This document shows positions 35,061 to 43,846 of a DNA stretch of 64,000 nt, piece after piece. Position 1 is the stretch's first letter. Each line of letters begins with the position of its first letter. The DNA is taken from NCBI GenBank assembly GCA_030037635.1, contig JASHQH010000198.1, positions 1 through 64,000 on the forward strand, in the 5' to 3' direction. Made by a program: the position numbers and the translations under genes. The stretch is from Acidobacteriaceae bacterium. Lineage in GTDB: Bacteria > Acidobacteriota > Terriglobia > Terriglobales > Acidobacteriaceae. Under the pieces are notes generated by a model. The model saw only the letters and a program-made list of their open reading frames with translations, did no database searches and had not been told where the DNA came from.

Positions 35061-36525
35061 CTCCGCTTTGAGCATCGCCACTGGCGCTCTCGACGCCGAC
35101 CAGGCGGCTTTGAATGTGGTGGCCAACAATGTGGCCAACGCCAATACCACGGGCTACACCGAGGAGGCGCCCGACTGGCAGGAGAATGCGGCGATCGACG
35201 TGGACGGAACCCAGGTAGGCGGCGGAGTGACGGAAACCGGCGCCACATCGCAACGCGACCTGGTGCTCGAGGCGCGGCTCGATCAGCAGCAGCAACTGGC
35301 GTCAGCCTCGAGCACGCGGCTTACGGCGCTCAACAACATTCAGGCCCTGTTTACGCCTGCTTCGGACTCGTCTTCGAGCTCGACAGCCGGCGACATCGGC
35401 AGCGATATCGCGAATTTTTTCGACTCGTTTTCGTCGCTCGAGAGCGATCCCACTGACAATTCGTTGCGCGAGCAGGTGCTCTCGTCGGCATCCACGCTGG
35501 CCGGCGACATCTCCAGCGCGGCCAACAGCCTCAATGCGCAGAGTGCATCCATCAACCAGGAAGCGTCGGGCGTTGCCACCCAGGTGAACTCGCTTACCAG
35601 CGCGATCGCGCAGCTCAATGTACAAATTCAATCCACTTCGCCGGACTCGGATGCGGGAACGCTCGAGGATCAGCGCCAGCAGGATATCAGCCAGCTTTCA
35701 CAGTTGATCGGCATCAACCAGGTCACGACGGAGAACAACGGTCTTTCCATCACCACCACTTCCGGCCAGTTGCTGGTCTCGGAAGGGCAGAGCTTCGAGT
35801 TAACCACCGGAACGGTCGGCGGGAATACGGATTTCTTTCTCGGCGGCACGGATATCACTTCGCAGCTGGCGTCGGGCGGCGGAGAGCTGGGCGGCTACCT
35901 GACGGCGCGCGACGTGGATATTCCCAGCGCCCTCAGCTCGCTCAATCAGCTCGCCTACAGCATTTCCACTTCAGTCAATGCGCAAAACAATTCCGGCACT
36001 GATCTGGACGGCAACACGGGTGCGGCGGTTCCGGGCTCAACCACCGGCGCGATGACGCTGGACATCTTTTCGCCGCCTCCCACCTACGCGGCCAATGAAG
36101 CGGATGCGGGATCGGATGTCACCGGCGCGGCGGCCGCCATGAGCGTGGTGATGACCGATCCCAACCAGATTGCCGCGGCCGGCGCCGCCGATGGCACGGG
36201 CGACAACTCAAATGCAGGCGCAATGGCCGGTTTGGCAGGCCAGGAGATTGTGGACGCGCAGACTCCGATTAACTACTACTCAAACTTTGTTTCCACGCTG
36301 GGCGCGACCGTTTCCGAGGTGCAGACCGAAAACACGGCGCAGAACGCATCGGTAACCCAGTTGCAGACGCAGAACAACGCGATCTCAGAAGTAAACCTGA
36401 ACGACGAGGCGGCGGCGATGTCGACGATGGAGAACAGCTATCAGGCTGCCTCGCAGGTCTTCACGCTGCTCAACACCATCATGGCCTCGGCGCTGAACCT
36501 GGGCGAGGAAACGGCGGTGTCGTAA
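35047..36525 (+). CDS. flgK: flagellar hook-filament junction protein FlgK
   Basis: Hook-associated protein 1, 492 residues from ATG at 35047 (GAGGG upstream). The N-terminal motif TGALDADQAALNVVANNVAN, then ANTTGYTEE, is the rod/hook-type D0 helix. The C-terminal D0 is also typical: EVNLNDEAAAMSTMENSYQA and SQVFTLLNTIMASALNLG. The central part is Ser/Thr/Ala/Gly-rich and variable. It belongs to the sigma-28-driven flgM operon. Confidence 0.95.
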   Translation: MGTINSALSIATGALDADQAALNVVANNVANANTTGYTEEAPDWQENAAIDVDGTQVGGGVTETGATSQRDLVLEARLDQQQQLASASSTRLTALNNIQALFTPASDSSSSSTAGDIGSDIANFFDSFSSLESDPTDNSLREQVLSSASTLAGDISSAANSLNAQSASINQEASGVATQVNSLTSAIAQLNVQIQSTSPDSDAGTLEDQRQQDISQLSQLIGINQVTTENNGLSITTTSGQLLVSEGQSFELTTGTVGGNTDFFLGGTDITSQLASGGGELGGYLTARDVDIPSALSSLNQLAYSISTSVNAQNNSGTDLDGNTGAAVPGSTTGAMTLDIFSPPPTYAANEADAGSDVTGAAAAMSVVMTDPNQIAAAGAADGTGDNSNAGAMAGLAGQEIVDAQTPINYYSNFVSTLGATVSEVQTENTAQNASVTQLQTQNNAISEVNLNDEAAAMSTMENSYQAASQVFTLLNTIMASALNLGEETAVS

Positions 36526-36596
36526 AAACCGGGAACAGGGATTAGGCAGCAGGGAGCAAACGGGCCTTCAGCCCCTGAGGGATGTTTTTGGCAAGC
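36526..36596. repeat. family B tract plus partial family A copy before flgL
   Basis: The 131-bp gap between flgK and flgL starts with ACCGGGAACAGGGATTAGGC (family B) and continues with CTTCAGCCCCTGAGGGATG (the right half of family A, 36567-36585). No promoter or gene is evident in the gap. Confidence 0.6.
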
Positions 36597-36656
36597 CTCC
36601 CGCGCCACGGCTCGGTGGGGCTGGAGGCGAAGAACGAGTAGCTGGGAGCGATTCTT

Positions 36657-37571
36657 ATGCGCGTCGATCCTTCGTACCTTACCAACCTCGTCAGCTCGCT
36701 CGATCAGACGCAGGCCAACGAGCAGCAGTTGAGCTCGGAGCTTTCCAGCGGCGCGAGCATTACCTCGCTGAGCCAGAATCCGGCGGGCGCCGGAGAGAAT
36801 GTTCTGCTGCTCAACCAGATTCAGCAGGACGACTCGTTCACGCAGAGCTCGAGCCTGGTGACCAGCCAGCTGCAGGTGGCCGACTCGGCGCTGGGCAGCG
36901 TGGTGAGCGAATTGACGCAAGCCGTCTCTCTGGCCACCAGCGCCAACAACGGCACCATGAGCGCCAGCGATGTGCAATCGGCGGGCTCGCAGATTGCCGG
37001 AATCCTCAACGAAGTGCAGTCACTGGCCAACACCAGCTATCAGGGCCAATACATTTTTGCCGGCGGACTGACCGGCACGGCGCCCTTTTCGACGTCGAAC
37101 ACCACCTCGCCCGGAGTCACGGCCTATAGCGGCGACGAGGATGTGAATTACCTCGAGCTGCCGAACGGGCAGAAAATTCAGCTCAACGTCCCCGGAGATC
37201 AGATTTTTTTGGGCAGCGGGACGAACAGCGTCTTTGGCGCACTCAACGCGCTGGTGGCCGACTATGCCTCCGGCACGGTCAACACCCAGCAGGCGGCGAG
37301 CGATACTGAAGCGCTGAGCACGGCGCTGAATTACGTTTCCCAGCAGCGCGTGACCATCGACAACTCCATCGACCAACTGAGCGCTGCGTCGACCGCTGCC
37401 ACCAACGAGCAAACCCAGTTGACTACCGCGCAGACCGATCTGATGCAGGCCGACATCCCCACGGTTTCGACCCAGCTTTCCCAGGCCGAATCGCAGCAGA
37501 CGGCGCTCGAGGACGTGATTGCCGATCTCGAATCGTCATCGAACAACCTGTTCAACAAGTTGCAGCCCTGA
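36657..37571 (+). CDS. flgL: flagellar hook-filament junction protein FlgL
   Basis: Hook-associated protein 3, 304 residues, related to flagellin. The N-terminal D0/D1 helix starts MRVDPSYLTNLVSSLDQTQA and carries SSELSSGASITSLSQNPAGA, equivalent to the flagellin-type N-terminal motif. SYQGQYIFAGGLTGTAPF is a well-known FlgL landmark. The C-terminal coiled coil includes TVSTQLSQAESQQTALEDVI. It ends the flgM-N-K-L run. Flagellin itself is not in the window. Confidence 0.95.
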   Translation: MRVDPSYLTNLVSSLDQTQANEQQLSSELSSGASITSLSQNPAGAGENVLLLNQIQQDDSFTQSSSLVTSQLQVADSALGSVVSELTQAVSLATSANNGTMSASDVQSAGSQIAGILNEVQSLANTSYQGQYIFAGGLTGTAPFSTSNTTSPGVTAYSGDEDVNYLELPNGQKIQLNVPGDQIFLGSGTNSVFGALNALVADYASGTVNTQQAASDTEALSTALNYVSQQRVTIDNSIDQLSAASTAATNEQTQLTTAQTDLMQADIPTVSTQLSQAESQQTALEDVIADLESSSNNLFNKLQP

Positions 37572-37638
37572 GGTTTTCCCCACCCGGCCGGCGCGCCACC
37601 TCAGGCCCATTCTCTATACTCATGGCGAGAGGGTTGTC

Positions 37639-37872
37639 ATGTTCTCAGCGTTTCGCTTCATCTGGAATGCCACGCGCGGATACCGGCTCAGGCCATGGCG
37701 CAGCCCCTATCTGCGCTGGCGTGTTGAAACCTATTCGGGGATGCACGCCGAGACGCTGACCGCGCGAGCGGTTCTGGGCTTTTTGTGGTCCACGCGCTGG
37801 GAGGTTCTGCGCTTTTTGTCCTGGACGGGGCAAGTGCAGCGTCTGGCGAAGAAGGCAGGCAGCAGCCAATAG
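37639..37872 (+). CDS. small conserved protein beside the VWFA gene (77 aa)
   Basis: Short basic, aromatic-rich protein: MFSAFRFIWNATRGYRLRPW, then RSPYLRWRVETYSGMHAE and WEVLRFLSWTGQVQRLAKKA. GAGAGGG lies about 6 nt before the ATG, supporting translation. I recall proteins of this look from acidobacterial genomes, but their role is unknown. No signal peptide; one weak amphipathic helix. It precedes the VWFA gene by about 80 bp in the same direction and may be co-transcribed with it. Confidence 0.72.
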   Translation: MFSAFRFIWNATRGYRLRPWRSPYLRWRVETYSGMHAETLTARAVLGFLWSTRWEVLRFLSWTGQVQRLAKKAGSSQ

Positions 37873-37955
37873 GGACAGCCAGCAAGTCAGCGGGTCGGCA
37901 GGTCAGCGAAAGTTTTGCGCGGGTGACAAATTCCCCCAATGCGATTCCAAGCCGT

Positions 37956-38990
37956 ATGAGGACGTGGGGGCTTCTCTTCATTGTGGCGACGGCGCTGCTG
38001 CAGACAGCCTTGCCGGCTTTTGCGCAGCAGTTGCCGCCGGCCGAGCCTCCCAAACCGTTGCCCGCCCCGCAAGGCGAAGCGCCGAATCTGCGTGTTACCA
38101 CGACAGAGGTCCTGGTGCCGACGCTGGTGGAAAAAAAGGGCGGCGGCATTCTGTATGGCCTCAAGCCCGGCGATTTTGTGCTCGAAGACAACGGTGTGCC
38201 GCAGAAGATCCGCGTCCAGGAGGAGATGGATACGGCGCCGGTGGCGCTGGTGGTGGCCGTGGAAGAGGGCGGCGCCAGCGTGCTTGAGTTTGACAAGCTG
38301 GCCAGGCTGGGACCGCTGCTCGATATGTTTCTGGGCGACCCGCGCAGCCAGGTGGCGCTGGTGGGCTTCGATTCCGTGCCGCATCTTATCCAGGACTACA
38401 CACACGCCGGCGACGAAGTGAACCAAAAGCTGCAGCAATTGCAGCCGGGCGATGGCGGCGCAGCCATTCTGGACACGATCAATTACGCGGTAACGCTGCT
38501 GGAGACGCAGCCCAAGGAATTTCGCCGCGTTTTGCTCCTGATCAGCGAGGAGCGCGATCACGGCAGCAGGCACACCAAGCCGGTGCAGCTGATCCGGCAG
38601 ATTGGCCAGTCCGATGTGCTGATACTGAGCGTCTCGTTTTCGCCGGCGCTGGCCGAGCTGGGTCACGATGTCAAGGACTCCTCGCCCGACGAAGCCACCA
38701 TGAACATGGTTTCGGCGCTGGTTGCGGTGGTCAACGCTTTCAAGAAAAACGTGACCAAAGAGATTGCCGTGATGAGCGGAGGCGAGTACACAACCTTCGT
38801 CGGCGACAAGCGGTTTGAGGCGCGCGTGATGGGCGCGGCGCGCGATGCGCGCAACCGTTACCTGATTACGTTCAGCCCATCCGATCCCACGCCGGGCCTG
38901 CATACCATCCGCGTACGCACCAGGCAGGATTACGGCGCGCGCATTGTGGCAAGAGCAGATTATTGGGCAGTGGGGCAGGGAAGCCCGTGA
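37956..38990 (+). CDS. secreted VWFA-related protein, acidobacterial type
   Basis: 344 residues with a signal peptide, MRTWGLLFIVATALLQTALP ending in AFAQQ. The domain begins LRVTTTEVLVPTLVEKKGGG, then GLKPGDFVLEDNGVPQKIRV, the typical opening of the acidobacterial VWFA-related family. The middle resembles a von Willebrand A fold (VALVVAVEEGGAS and VLLLISEERDHGS), but the MIDAS DxSxS is replaced by VEEGGAS, so metal binding may be lost. The C-terminal segment RYLITFSPSDPTPGLHTIRV is also typical. Function unknown; extracytoplasmic adhesion or scaffolding is a guess. Confidence 0.9.
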   Translation: MRTWGLLFIVATALLQTALPAFAQQLPPAEPPKPLPAPQGEAPNLRVTTTEVLVPTLVEKKGGGILYGLKPGDFVLEDNGVPQKIRVQEEMDTAPVALVVAVEEGGASVLEFDKLARLGPLLDMFLGDPRSQVALVGFDSVPHLIQDYTHAGDEVNQKLQQLQPGDGGAAILDTINYAVTLLETQPKEFRRVLLLISEERDHGSRHTKPVQLIRQIGQSDVLILSVSFSPALAELGHDVKDSSPDEATMNMVSALVAVVNAFKKNVTKEIAVMSGGEYTTFVGDKRFEARVMGAARDARNRYLITFSPSDPTPGLHTIRVRTRQDYGARIVARADYWAVGQGSP

Positions 38991-39127
38991 GACAGGGAGT
39001 AGCCAATAGGGAGTCGAAAGACGGTCACCCCGGAGAATGACACCTTGATCTTTAGGTCTGCCATCCTGAACGAAGCGGAGGATCTGCAGTTGTCTTTCCC
39101 TGACTCCTGATCCCTGTTCTCTGCTCT
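38991..39127. repeat. family B and C repeats in a convergent gap
   Basis: Between the VWFA gene and the convergent oxidoreductase gene there is GACAGGGAGTAGCCAATAGG, a family C arm (TGCCATCCTGAACGAAGCGG at 39059-39078, continuing AGGATCTGCAGTTG), and a reversed family B tract (TGACTCCTGATCCCTGTTCT). No intrinsic terminator is visible. Confidence 0.6.
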
Positions 39128-39133
39128 CCGCCC

Positions 39134-40534
39134 TCACGCCAGCTTGTACGGCGCCCGATACGGCCGCGAGAGCAGCGCGCTCGCCTCCGGATCGTTGAGA
39201 ATCTCTTCGCTGGCCACATCCCAGTGGATCTTGCGCCCCACCAGCATCGAAATCAGTCCCAGGTGGCCCGGAATCGTGGAATGGTGCGCGGTTTGGACCG
39301 GCGTGATGGTGGGTTTGCGCGAGCGCACGCTGTCGAGGAAGTTGCGGCGATGCTCCGGAGATACATAGAGCGAGACTTTGCGCTGCGACTCGGGAATGGA
39401 ATCCATCTTCGCCCACTTCGGATTCGACGCGTCGAAGCCGCTGCGGTCCACCCACACCCAGCCGTCCGAGCCGATCCATTTCGTTCCCATATTGACGGCG
39501 GGGCTGCCGCCCGCAATGGTCATGTGCACATCGTTCGCGTAGCCGGTCACTTCCTTGCGATACAGACACTCGATGGTGTACTTGGTCGCGGTGTTCCAGA
39601 CGGCATGCGCGGGCGGGAATTCGCCATAGCCTTCAACCTCGGACGGGCCCCTCGAATCGAAGCCGAGGCCCCAGTGCGCGATGTCGCCGTGGTGGCCGAT
39701 CCAATCCATCAGCTGCCCGCCGCCGGTGTTGTAATTCCAGCGCCAGTTTTGGAAAACGCGCACATCGATGTACGGCTCCATGCGCGAAGGCCCGATCCAG
39801 GTCTCGTAATCGAGCGTCGCCGGAGGGTCGGTGACGGCGAGATTCCACGCCGGCGTGCCGGGAACGATCGCCGCCGGGTCGGTCTCGTCTTTGGGGAGCG
39901 AAGACAGCCGCGCCAGAAACGCGGGCAGCGTGTGCGGGAAGTCGTGATGGCCGCCGGGCAGGCCGACCTCCACGTGTGTCACGTCGCCGATCATGCCGTT
40001 GCGCACGATCTCCGCCGCCTTCCAGAACGTCGGCAGCGACCGCTGCCACGAGCCAGTCTGCCAGATCACGTTGTTCTGCTCCACGGCGTGCACGATGGCC
40101 TGCTGCTCGCGGACTGTGCGCGCCAGCGGCTTCTCGCCGTAGATGTCTTTCTTGCGCGCGGCAGCTTCCGTCGCGATGATGGCGTGCCAGTGATCCGGAA
40201 CCGCGATCATCACGGCATCGATGTCATTGCGCGCCAGCAACTCGCGGTAGTCGTGATACGACGCGCAGTCTTTATTCCCGTATTTGGTGTTCACGGTGTC
40301 GAGCGCCATCTGCAGGCGGTTCTTGTCGATGTCGCAGGCGGCCACTACCTGGCAGTCAGGGTAGCTCAGGAAGTTTATGGTGTTCTCCGGGCCGATCATG
40401 CCCCAGCCAATAATTCCAATCGTGATGCGATCGGAGGCAGCCGTGCGCGCTGCGCGCAGACGCGCACTCGATGCGATCGCAAGCGTTGCGCCCGCGGCGG
40501 CGAGAAACTGACGGCGTGAAATGGTGAGAAACAT
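39134..40534 (-). CDS. Tat-exported Gfo/Idh/MocA-family oxidoreductase
   Basis: 466 residues with a twin-arginine signal: SRRQFLAAAGATLAIASSA. The nucleotide-binding Rossmann segment follows (ITIGIIGWGMIGPENTINFL), with an acidic strand end in VVAACDIDKNR, and the family EKP motif appears in DIYGEKPLARTV. The C-terminal domain includes GGQLMDWIGHHGDIAHWGLG with likely catalytic histidines. Such exported members act on sugars or sugar alcohols, with a tightly bound NAD(P) that folds in the cytoplasm. The exact substrate is unknown. Single gene, convergent with VWFA. Confidence 0.9.
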   Translation of the reverse strand: MFLTISRRQFLAAAGATLAIASSARLRAARTAASDRITIGIIGWGMIGPENTINFLSYPDCQVVAACDIDKNRLQMALDTVNTKYGNKDCASYHDYRELLARNDIDAVMIAVPDHWHAIIATEAAARKKDIYGEKPLARTVREQQAIVHAVEQNNVIWQTGSWQRSLPTFWKAAEIVRNGMIGDVTHVEVGLPGGHHDFPHTLPAFLARLSSLPKDETDPAAIVPGTPAWNLAVTDPPATLDYETWIGPSRMEPYIDVRVFQNWRWNYNTGGGQLMDWIGHHGDIAHWGLGFDSRGPSEVEGYGEFPPAHAVWNTATKYTIECLYRKEVTGYANDVHMTIAGGSPAVNMGTKWIGSDGWVWVDRSGFDASNPKWAKMDSIPESQRKVSLYVSPEHRRNFLDSVRSRKPTITPVQTAHHSTIPGHLGLISMLVGRKIHWDVASEEILNDPEASALLSRPYRAPYKLA

Positions 40535-40753
40535 TGCGGCCTTTTCATGGCGATCCCCGATGATTGCTCAGCGCCTCGAAATGCGGGCGCAGCCTGGCAA
40601 AGGAATTGTAATCAATGCGGGCGGATGGCAAGGGGGATTCCCGTTACAGCTTCCTTTGCCCTAAGGGAACTTTGCGCCAGAGGCCCTCCATGTTACTCTT
40701 TCAATAGACACTGAAGAGTGGATACGAGAGAAGAGTGAGGAGTTATCGACGCC

Positions 40754-41020
40754 GTGCTGGCGACTCAAAAGAAAACTGACCTGATCAAACGCTTCCGCAC
40801 CCACGAAACGGACACAGGGTCGCCGGAAGTCCAGATCGCGATTCTGAGCGAGCGGATCAGCGACCTGACCGAGCACTTCAAAACCCACAAGAAAGATCAT
40901 GCTTCCCGCCGTGGGTTGTTGATGCTGGTCAGCAAGCGCCGCCGCCTGCTGGATTACCTGAAGACGCACGACACAGATCGCTACCGCGATGTGATCGGCA
41001 AACTCGGAATCCGCAAGTAA
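40754..41020 (+). CDS. rpsO: 30S ribosomal protein S15
   Basis: Primary 16S rRNA-binding protein, 88 residues, full length. [20 protein letters not shown] followed by [20 protein letters not shown] is the family signature. The start is GTG at 40754, with AGGAG about 11 nt upstream, slightly far; no other start gives the conserved N-terminus. The rpsO-pnp pair is a classical gene order. The leader 40535-40753 shows no clear autoregulatory fold I can identify. Confidence 0.98.
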   Translation: MLATQKKTDLIKRFRTHETDTGSPEVQIAILSERISDLTEHFKTHKKDHASRRGLLMLVSKRRRLLDYLKTHDTDRYRDVIGKLGIRK

Positions 41021-41160
41021 TCAAAGAAAGTACCCGTTGAACCGGAAGCATCAAGACCGGACACTGGTCACGGTCACCATCCGAACAGGAACACCGGACC
41101 AAAACGCACGCGGCAGCCTGCCCATGGCAGCGCACGATGCGCCGAAGTGTCGGCAGATTG

Positions 41161-41250
41161 CGAAAGGGCTTCCCCCGGGGGCTAAAGCCTATCCATTTCT
41201 CGCGGCCCGTTATGGCACGACTGAAGCCGTGCCCTTTCAAGACGACGCAC
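41161..41250. repeat. family A repeat, reversed, between rpsO and pnp
   Basis: On the plus strand it reads CGGGGGCTAAAGCC, spacer, GGCACGACTGAAGCCGTGCC and CTTTCAAG, the inverse of the other copies. The palindromic arm GGCACGACTGAAGCCGTGCC can form a hairpin. It occupies much of the 294-bp rpsO-pnp gap and so will be in any joint transcript; in other bacteria this gap carries RNase III processing hairpins. Confidence 0.65.
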
Positions 41251-41314
41251 ATGTACGGGCGCGCGTTCCCCATCCAAATTTCCCAAGCGAAAAATACGAA
41301 TCGAGGACAATATT

Positions 41315-43756
41315 ATGTCAACCAAGCATGAAGTAACCGTCGAGTTAACCGGCGGCAAGCAACTGACTTTTGAGACCGGACGCATGGCCAAGCAGGCCTC
41401 TGGCGCGGCCCTAGTGAGTACAGGCGAAACCGTGGTGCTGGCCACTGCCGTTGCCTCCCCTGACCCGCGGGAGGGAATTGACTTCTTCCCCTTAACCGTG
41501 GATTACCGCGAGTACACCTACGCCGGCGGGCGCATACCCGGCGGCTTCATCAAGCGCGAAGGGCGGCCCAGCGAGAAAGAAATCCTCACCGCGCGCATGA
41601 TCGACCGTCCCATCCGTCCGTTGTTTCCCGACGGCTTCCGCAATGAAACCCAGGTCATCGCTCTGGTTTTTTCGGCGGATAAGGAGAACGATCCCGATGT
41701 GGTGGCCATCAACGCGGCAGCCGCCGCCGTTGCGCTCTCTGACATCCCATTTGGAGCCACAGTGGCGGCCGTGCGCGTGGGGCGCGTGAACGGCGAGTTC
41801 GTGGTAAATCCCACCTACGCTGAGCGCGCGTTGACCACCGTAAACGTCATGGTGGTCGGGCACAGCGACGGCATCGTGATGATCGAGTCGGGCGCCAAGG
41901 AGGAGACAGAAGACGTCATCCTGGCCGCCATCGAGTTTGCGCACGAGCAGATCAAAAAGATTGTGGCTGCCATCGGCGACCTGGTGGCGAAGGCAGGCAA
42001 AACCAAGCGGACGTTCACGCCTCCGGAGTTCGATGAGGCATACTACAACGAGCTGAAGGGCAAGATCGGCGAGCGGCTGACGGATGCGCTCGATACCAAG
42101 GCGCACGGCAAGACGGAAAGCTATGCGCTCATCAAGCAGCTCCAAGATGAGCTGACGGCCGAGATTCCCGCCGAGGATGCGGCAGCAAAGAAAAGGCTGG
42201 CGCACTATTACGAATTGCTGCGCGAACGGCTCTTCCGCGAACAGGTAACGAAGGAGAAAATCCGGCCCGACCGGCGTGCGTTCGACGAGATTCGCCCCAT
42301 CAGCATCGAGACCGGAGTGCTGCCGCGCACCCACGGTTCGGCGCTGTTCACGCGTGGTGAAACCCAGGCGCTGGTCACGGCGACCCTGGGCACCATGGAA
42401 GACAGCCAGAGGCTGGAGTCGTACGAAGGCGAGCAGAGAAAATCTTTCATGCTTCACTACAACTTTCCGCCCTTCAGCGTTGGCGAAACAGGACGTATGA
42501 CCGGCGTGGGGCGGCGCGAGGTGGGACACGGAGCTCTGGCGGAGCGCGCCATTTCTGCCGTCTTGCCCAGTGCAGACGAGTCACCGTACTCGATCCGCAT
42601 CGTCAGCGACATCCTGGAGTCGAACGGCTCTTCGTCGATGGCGTCAGTCTGCGGCGCCAGTCTGGCGCTGTTCGACGCGGGCATCGCACTGAAAGGCGCG
42701 GTGGCAGGCGTAGCCATGGGCCTGGTGAAGGAGGGCGATGACTATGCCATCCTCACCGACATTGCCGGCGCGGAAGACCACTACGGCGATATGGATTTCA
42801 AAGTAGCTGGAACCCGCAAGGGAATTACCGCGCTGCAGATGGACATCAAGATCAGCGGCTTGACCCGTGAAATCCTTCAGCAGGCCATGGAGCAGGCGCG
42901 GCGCGGGCGGCTTTTCCTTTTGGACAAGATGGACGCTGAATTAGACGGCCCGCGCGTCGAGCGGTCGAAGTATGCGCCGCGCATCGAGACGGTGCAGATT
43001 CCCACCGACAAGATTCGCGACCTGATCGGCAAGGGCGGGGCCACCATTCGCGGGATCGTGGAGCAAACCGGCGCCAAGATCGATGTGGACGACACCGGCA
43101 AGGTGAGCGTGGCATCGAGCGATGCCGAGGGCCTGAAGAAGGCTCTGGCCATGATCAGCGATCTGACCGCGGTTCCCGAGGTGGGCAAGACCTACCTGGG
43201 CAAGGTAGTGCGCATCGCCGAGTTTGGGGCGTTTGTCGAGCTGTTCCCGGGAACCGACGGCTTGCTGCACATCTCTGAGATCGCTGAGCACCGCGTGAAA
43301 GAAGTGAAGGACGAGCTGCGCGAAGGCGACCAGGTGATGGTGAAAGTGCTGGCCATCGAGGGCAATCGCATCAAGCTGAGCCGTAAGGCTCTCATTCGCG
43401 AGCAGAAGGCGAAGCTGGCGCAGACCTCGCAGGCTGAGCCAGGAGAATTTGTGCCCGCCGCGCCGGTTCCGTCTGCAGCGCCCGCGCCGCCGGCGCGGCC
43501 GCGCCACGAATACGACGATCGCCAGCCAAACTCGAACCAGAGCACCATCCTGATCGAAGGCGGCGAGGAATTTGAAGGGGAAGCCGGCGCCGAGTTCGAC
43601 GAGGAGAACGAGCCCAACTTTAACCGTGCGGATGGCGCTCCAGTCCACGCCGGACAGTCGCATAGCGGCGGCGGCGGAGGCCGGACTCCCGGCGGCGCCA
43701 ACCGGCGCAGGCGGCGGCGTCGCGGCGGACGCGGACCCGGCGGCGGGCGCTCCTGA
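41315..43756 (+). CDS. pnp: polyribonucleotide nucleotidyltransferase
   Basis: Phosphorolytic 3'-5' exoribonuclease of the degradosome, 813 residues. Two RNase PH domains are evident: the first starts GGKQLTFETGRMAKQASGAA and includes GGFIKREGRPSEKEILTARM; the second includes RTHGSALFTRGETQALVTAT and the catalytic AGVAMGLVKEGDDYAILTDI. A KH domain follows, with its GxxG loop IGKGGATI at residues 571-578, then an S1 domain (YLGKVVRIAEFGAFVELFPG). The tail is long and acidic, then ends in an Arg/Gly-rich run likely to bind RNA or partners. A strong terminator follows. Confidence 0.98.
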   Translation: MSTKHEVTVELTGGKQLTFETGRMAKQASGAALVSTGETVVLATAVASPDPREGIDFFPLTVDYREYTYAGGRIPGGFIKREGRPSEKEILTARMIDRPIRPLFPDGFRNETQVIALVFSADKENDPDVVAINAAAAAVALSDIPFGATVAAVRVGRVNGEFVVNPTYAERALTTVNVMVVGHSDGIVMIESGAKEETEDVILAAIEFAHEQIKKIVAAIGDLVAKAGKTKRTFTPPEFDEAYYNELKGKIGERLTDALDTKAHGKTESYALIKQLQDELTAEIPAEDAAAKKRLAHYYELLRERLFREQVTKEKIRPDRRAFDEIRPISIETGVLPRTHGSALFTRGETQALVTATLGTMEDSQRLESYEGEQRKSFMLHYNFPPFSVGETGRMTGVGRREVGHGALAERAISAVLPSADESPYSIRIVSDILESNGSSSMASVCGASLALFDAGIALKGAVAGVAMGLVKEGDDYAILTDIAGAEDHYGDMDFKVAGTRKGITALQMDIKISGLTREILQQAMEQARRGRLFLLDKMDAELDGPRVERSKYAPRIETVQIPTDKIRDLIGKGGATIRGIVEQTGAKIDVDDTGKVSVASSDAEGLKKALAMISDLTAVPEVGKTYLGKVVRIAEFGAFVELFPGTDGLLHISEIAEHRVKEVKDELREGDQVMVKVLAIEGNRIKLSRKALIREQKAKLAQTSQAEPGEFVPAAPVPSAAPAPPARPRHEYDDRQPNSNQSTILIEGGEEFEGEAGAEFDEENEPNFNRADGAPVHAGQSHSGGGGGRTPGGANRRRRRRRGGRGPGGGRS

Positions 43757-43765
43757 GACCAACGT

Positions 43766-43800
43766 AAAGACCCGGACGAGATCGTCCGGGTCTTTTGTCT
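43766..43800 (+). terminator. intrinsic terminator of pnp
   Basis: A perfect 14-bp stem, AAAGACCCGGACGA pairing with TCGTCCGGGTCTTT, with two intervening bases and followed by TGTCTTT. It starts 9 bp after the pnp stop. The stem is flanked by A and T runs, so it may also work for the convergent diguanylate cyclase gene. Confidence 0.92.
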
Positions 43801-43846
43801 TTGGGCTGAGTCGCCCTGAAGAAATATCCGCGGAATGTTCGCCCCA

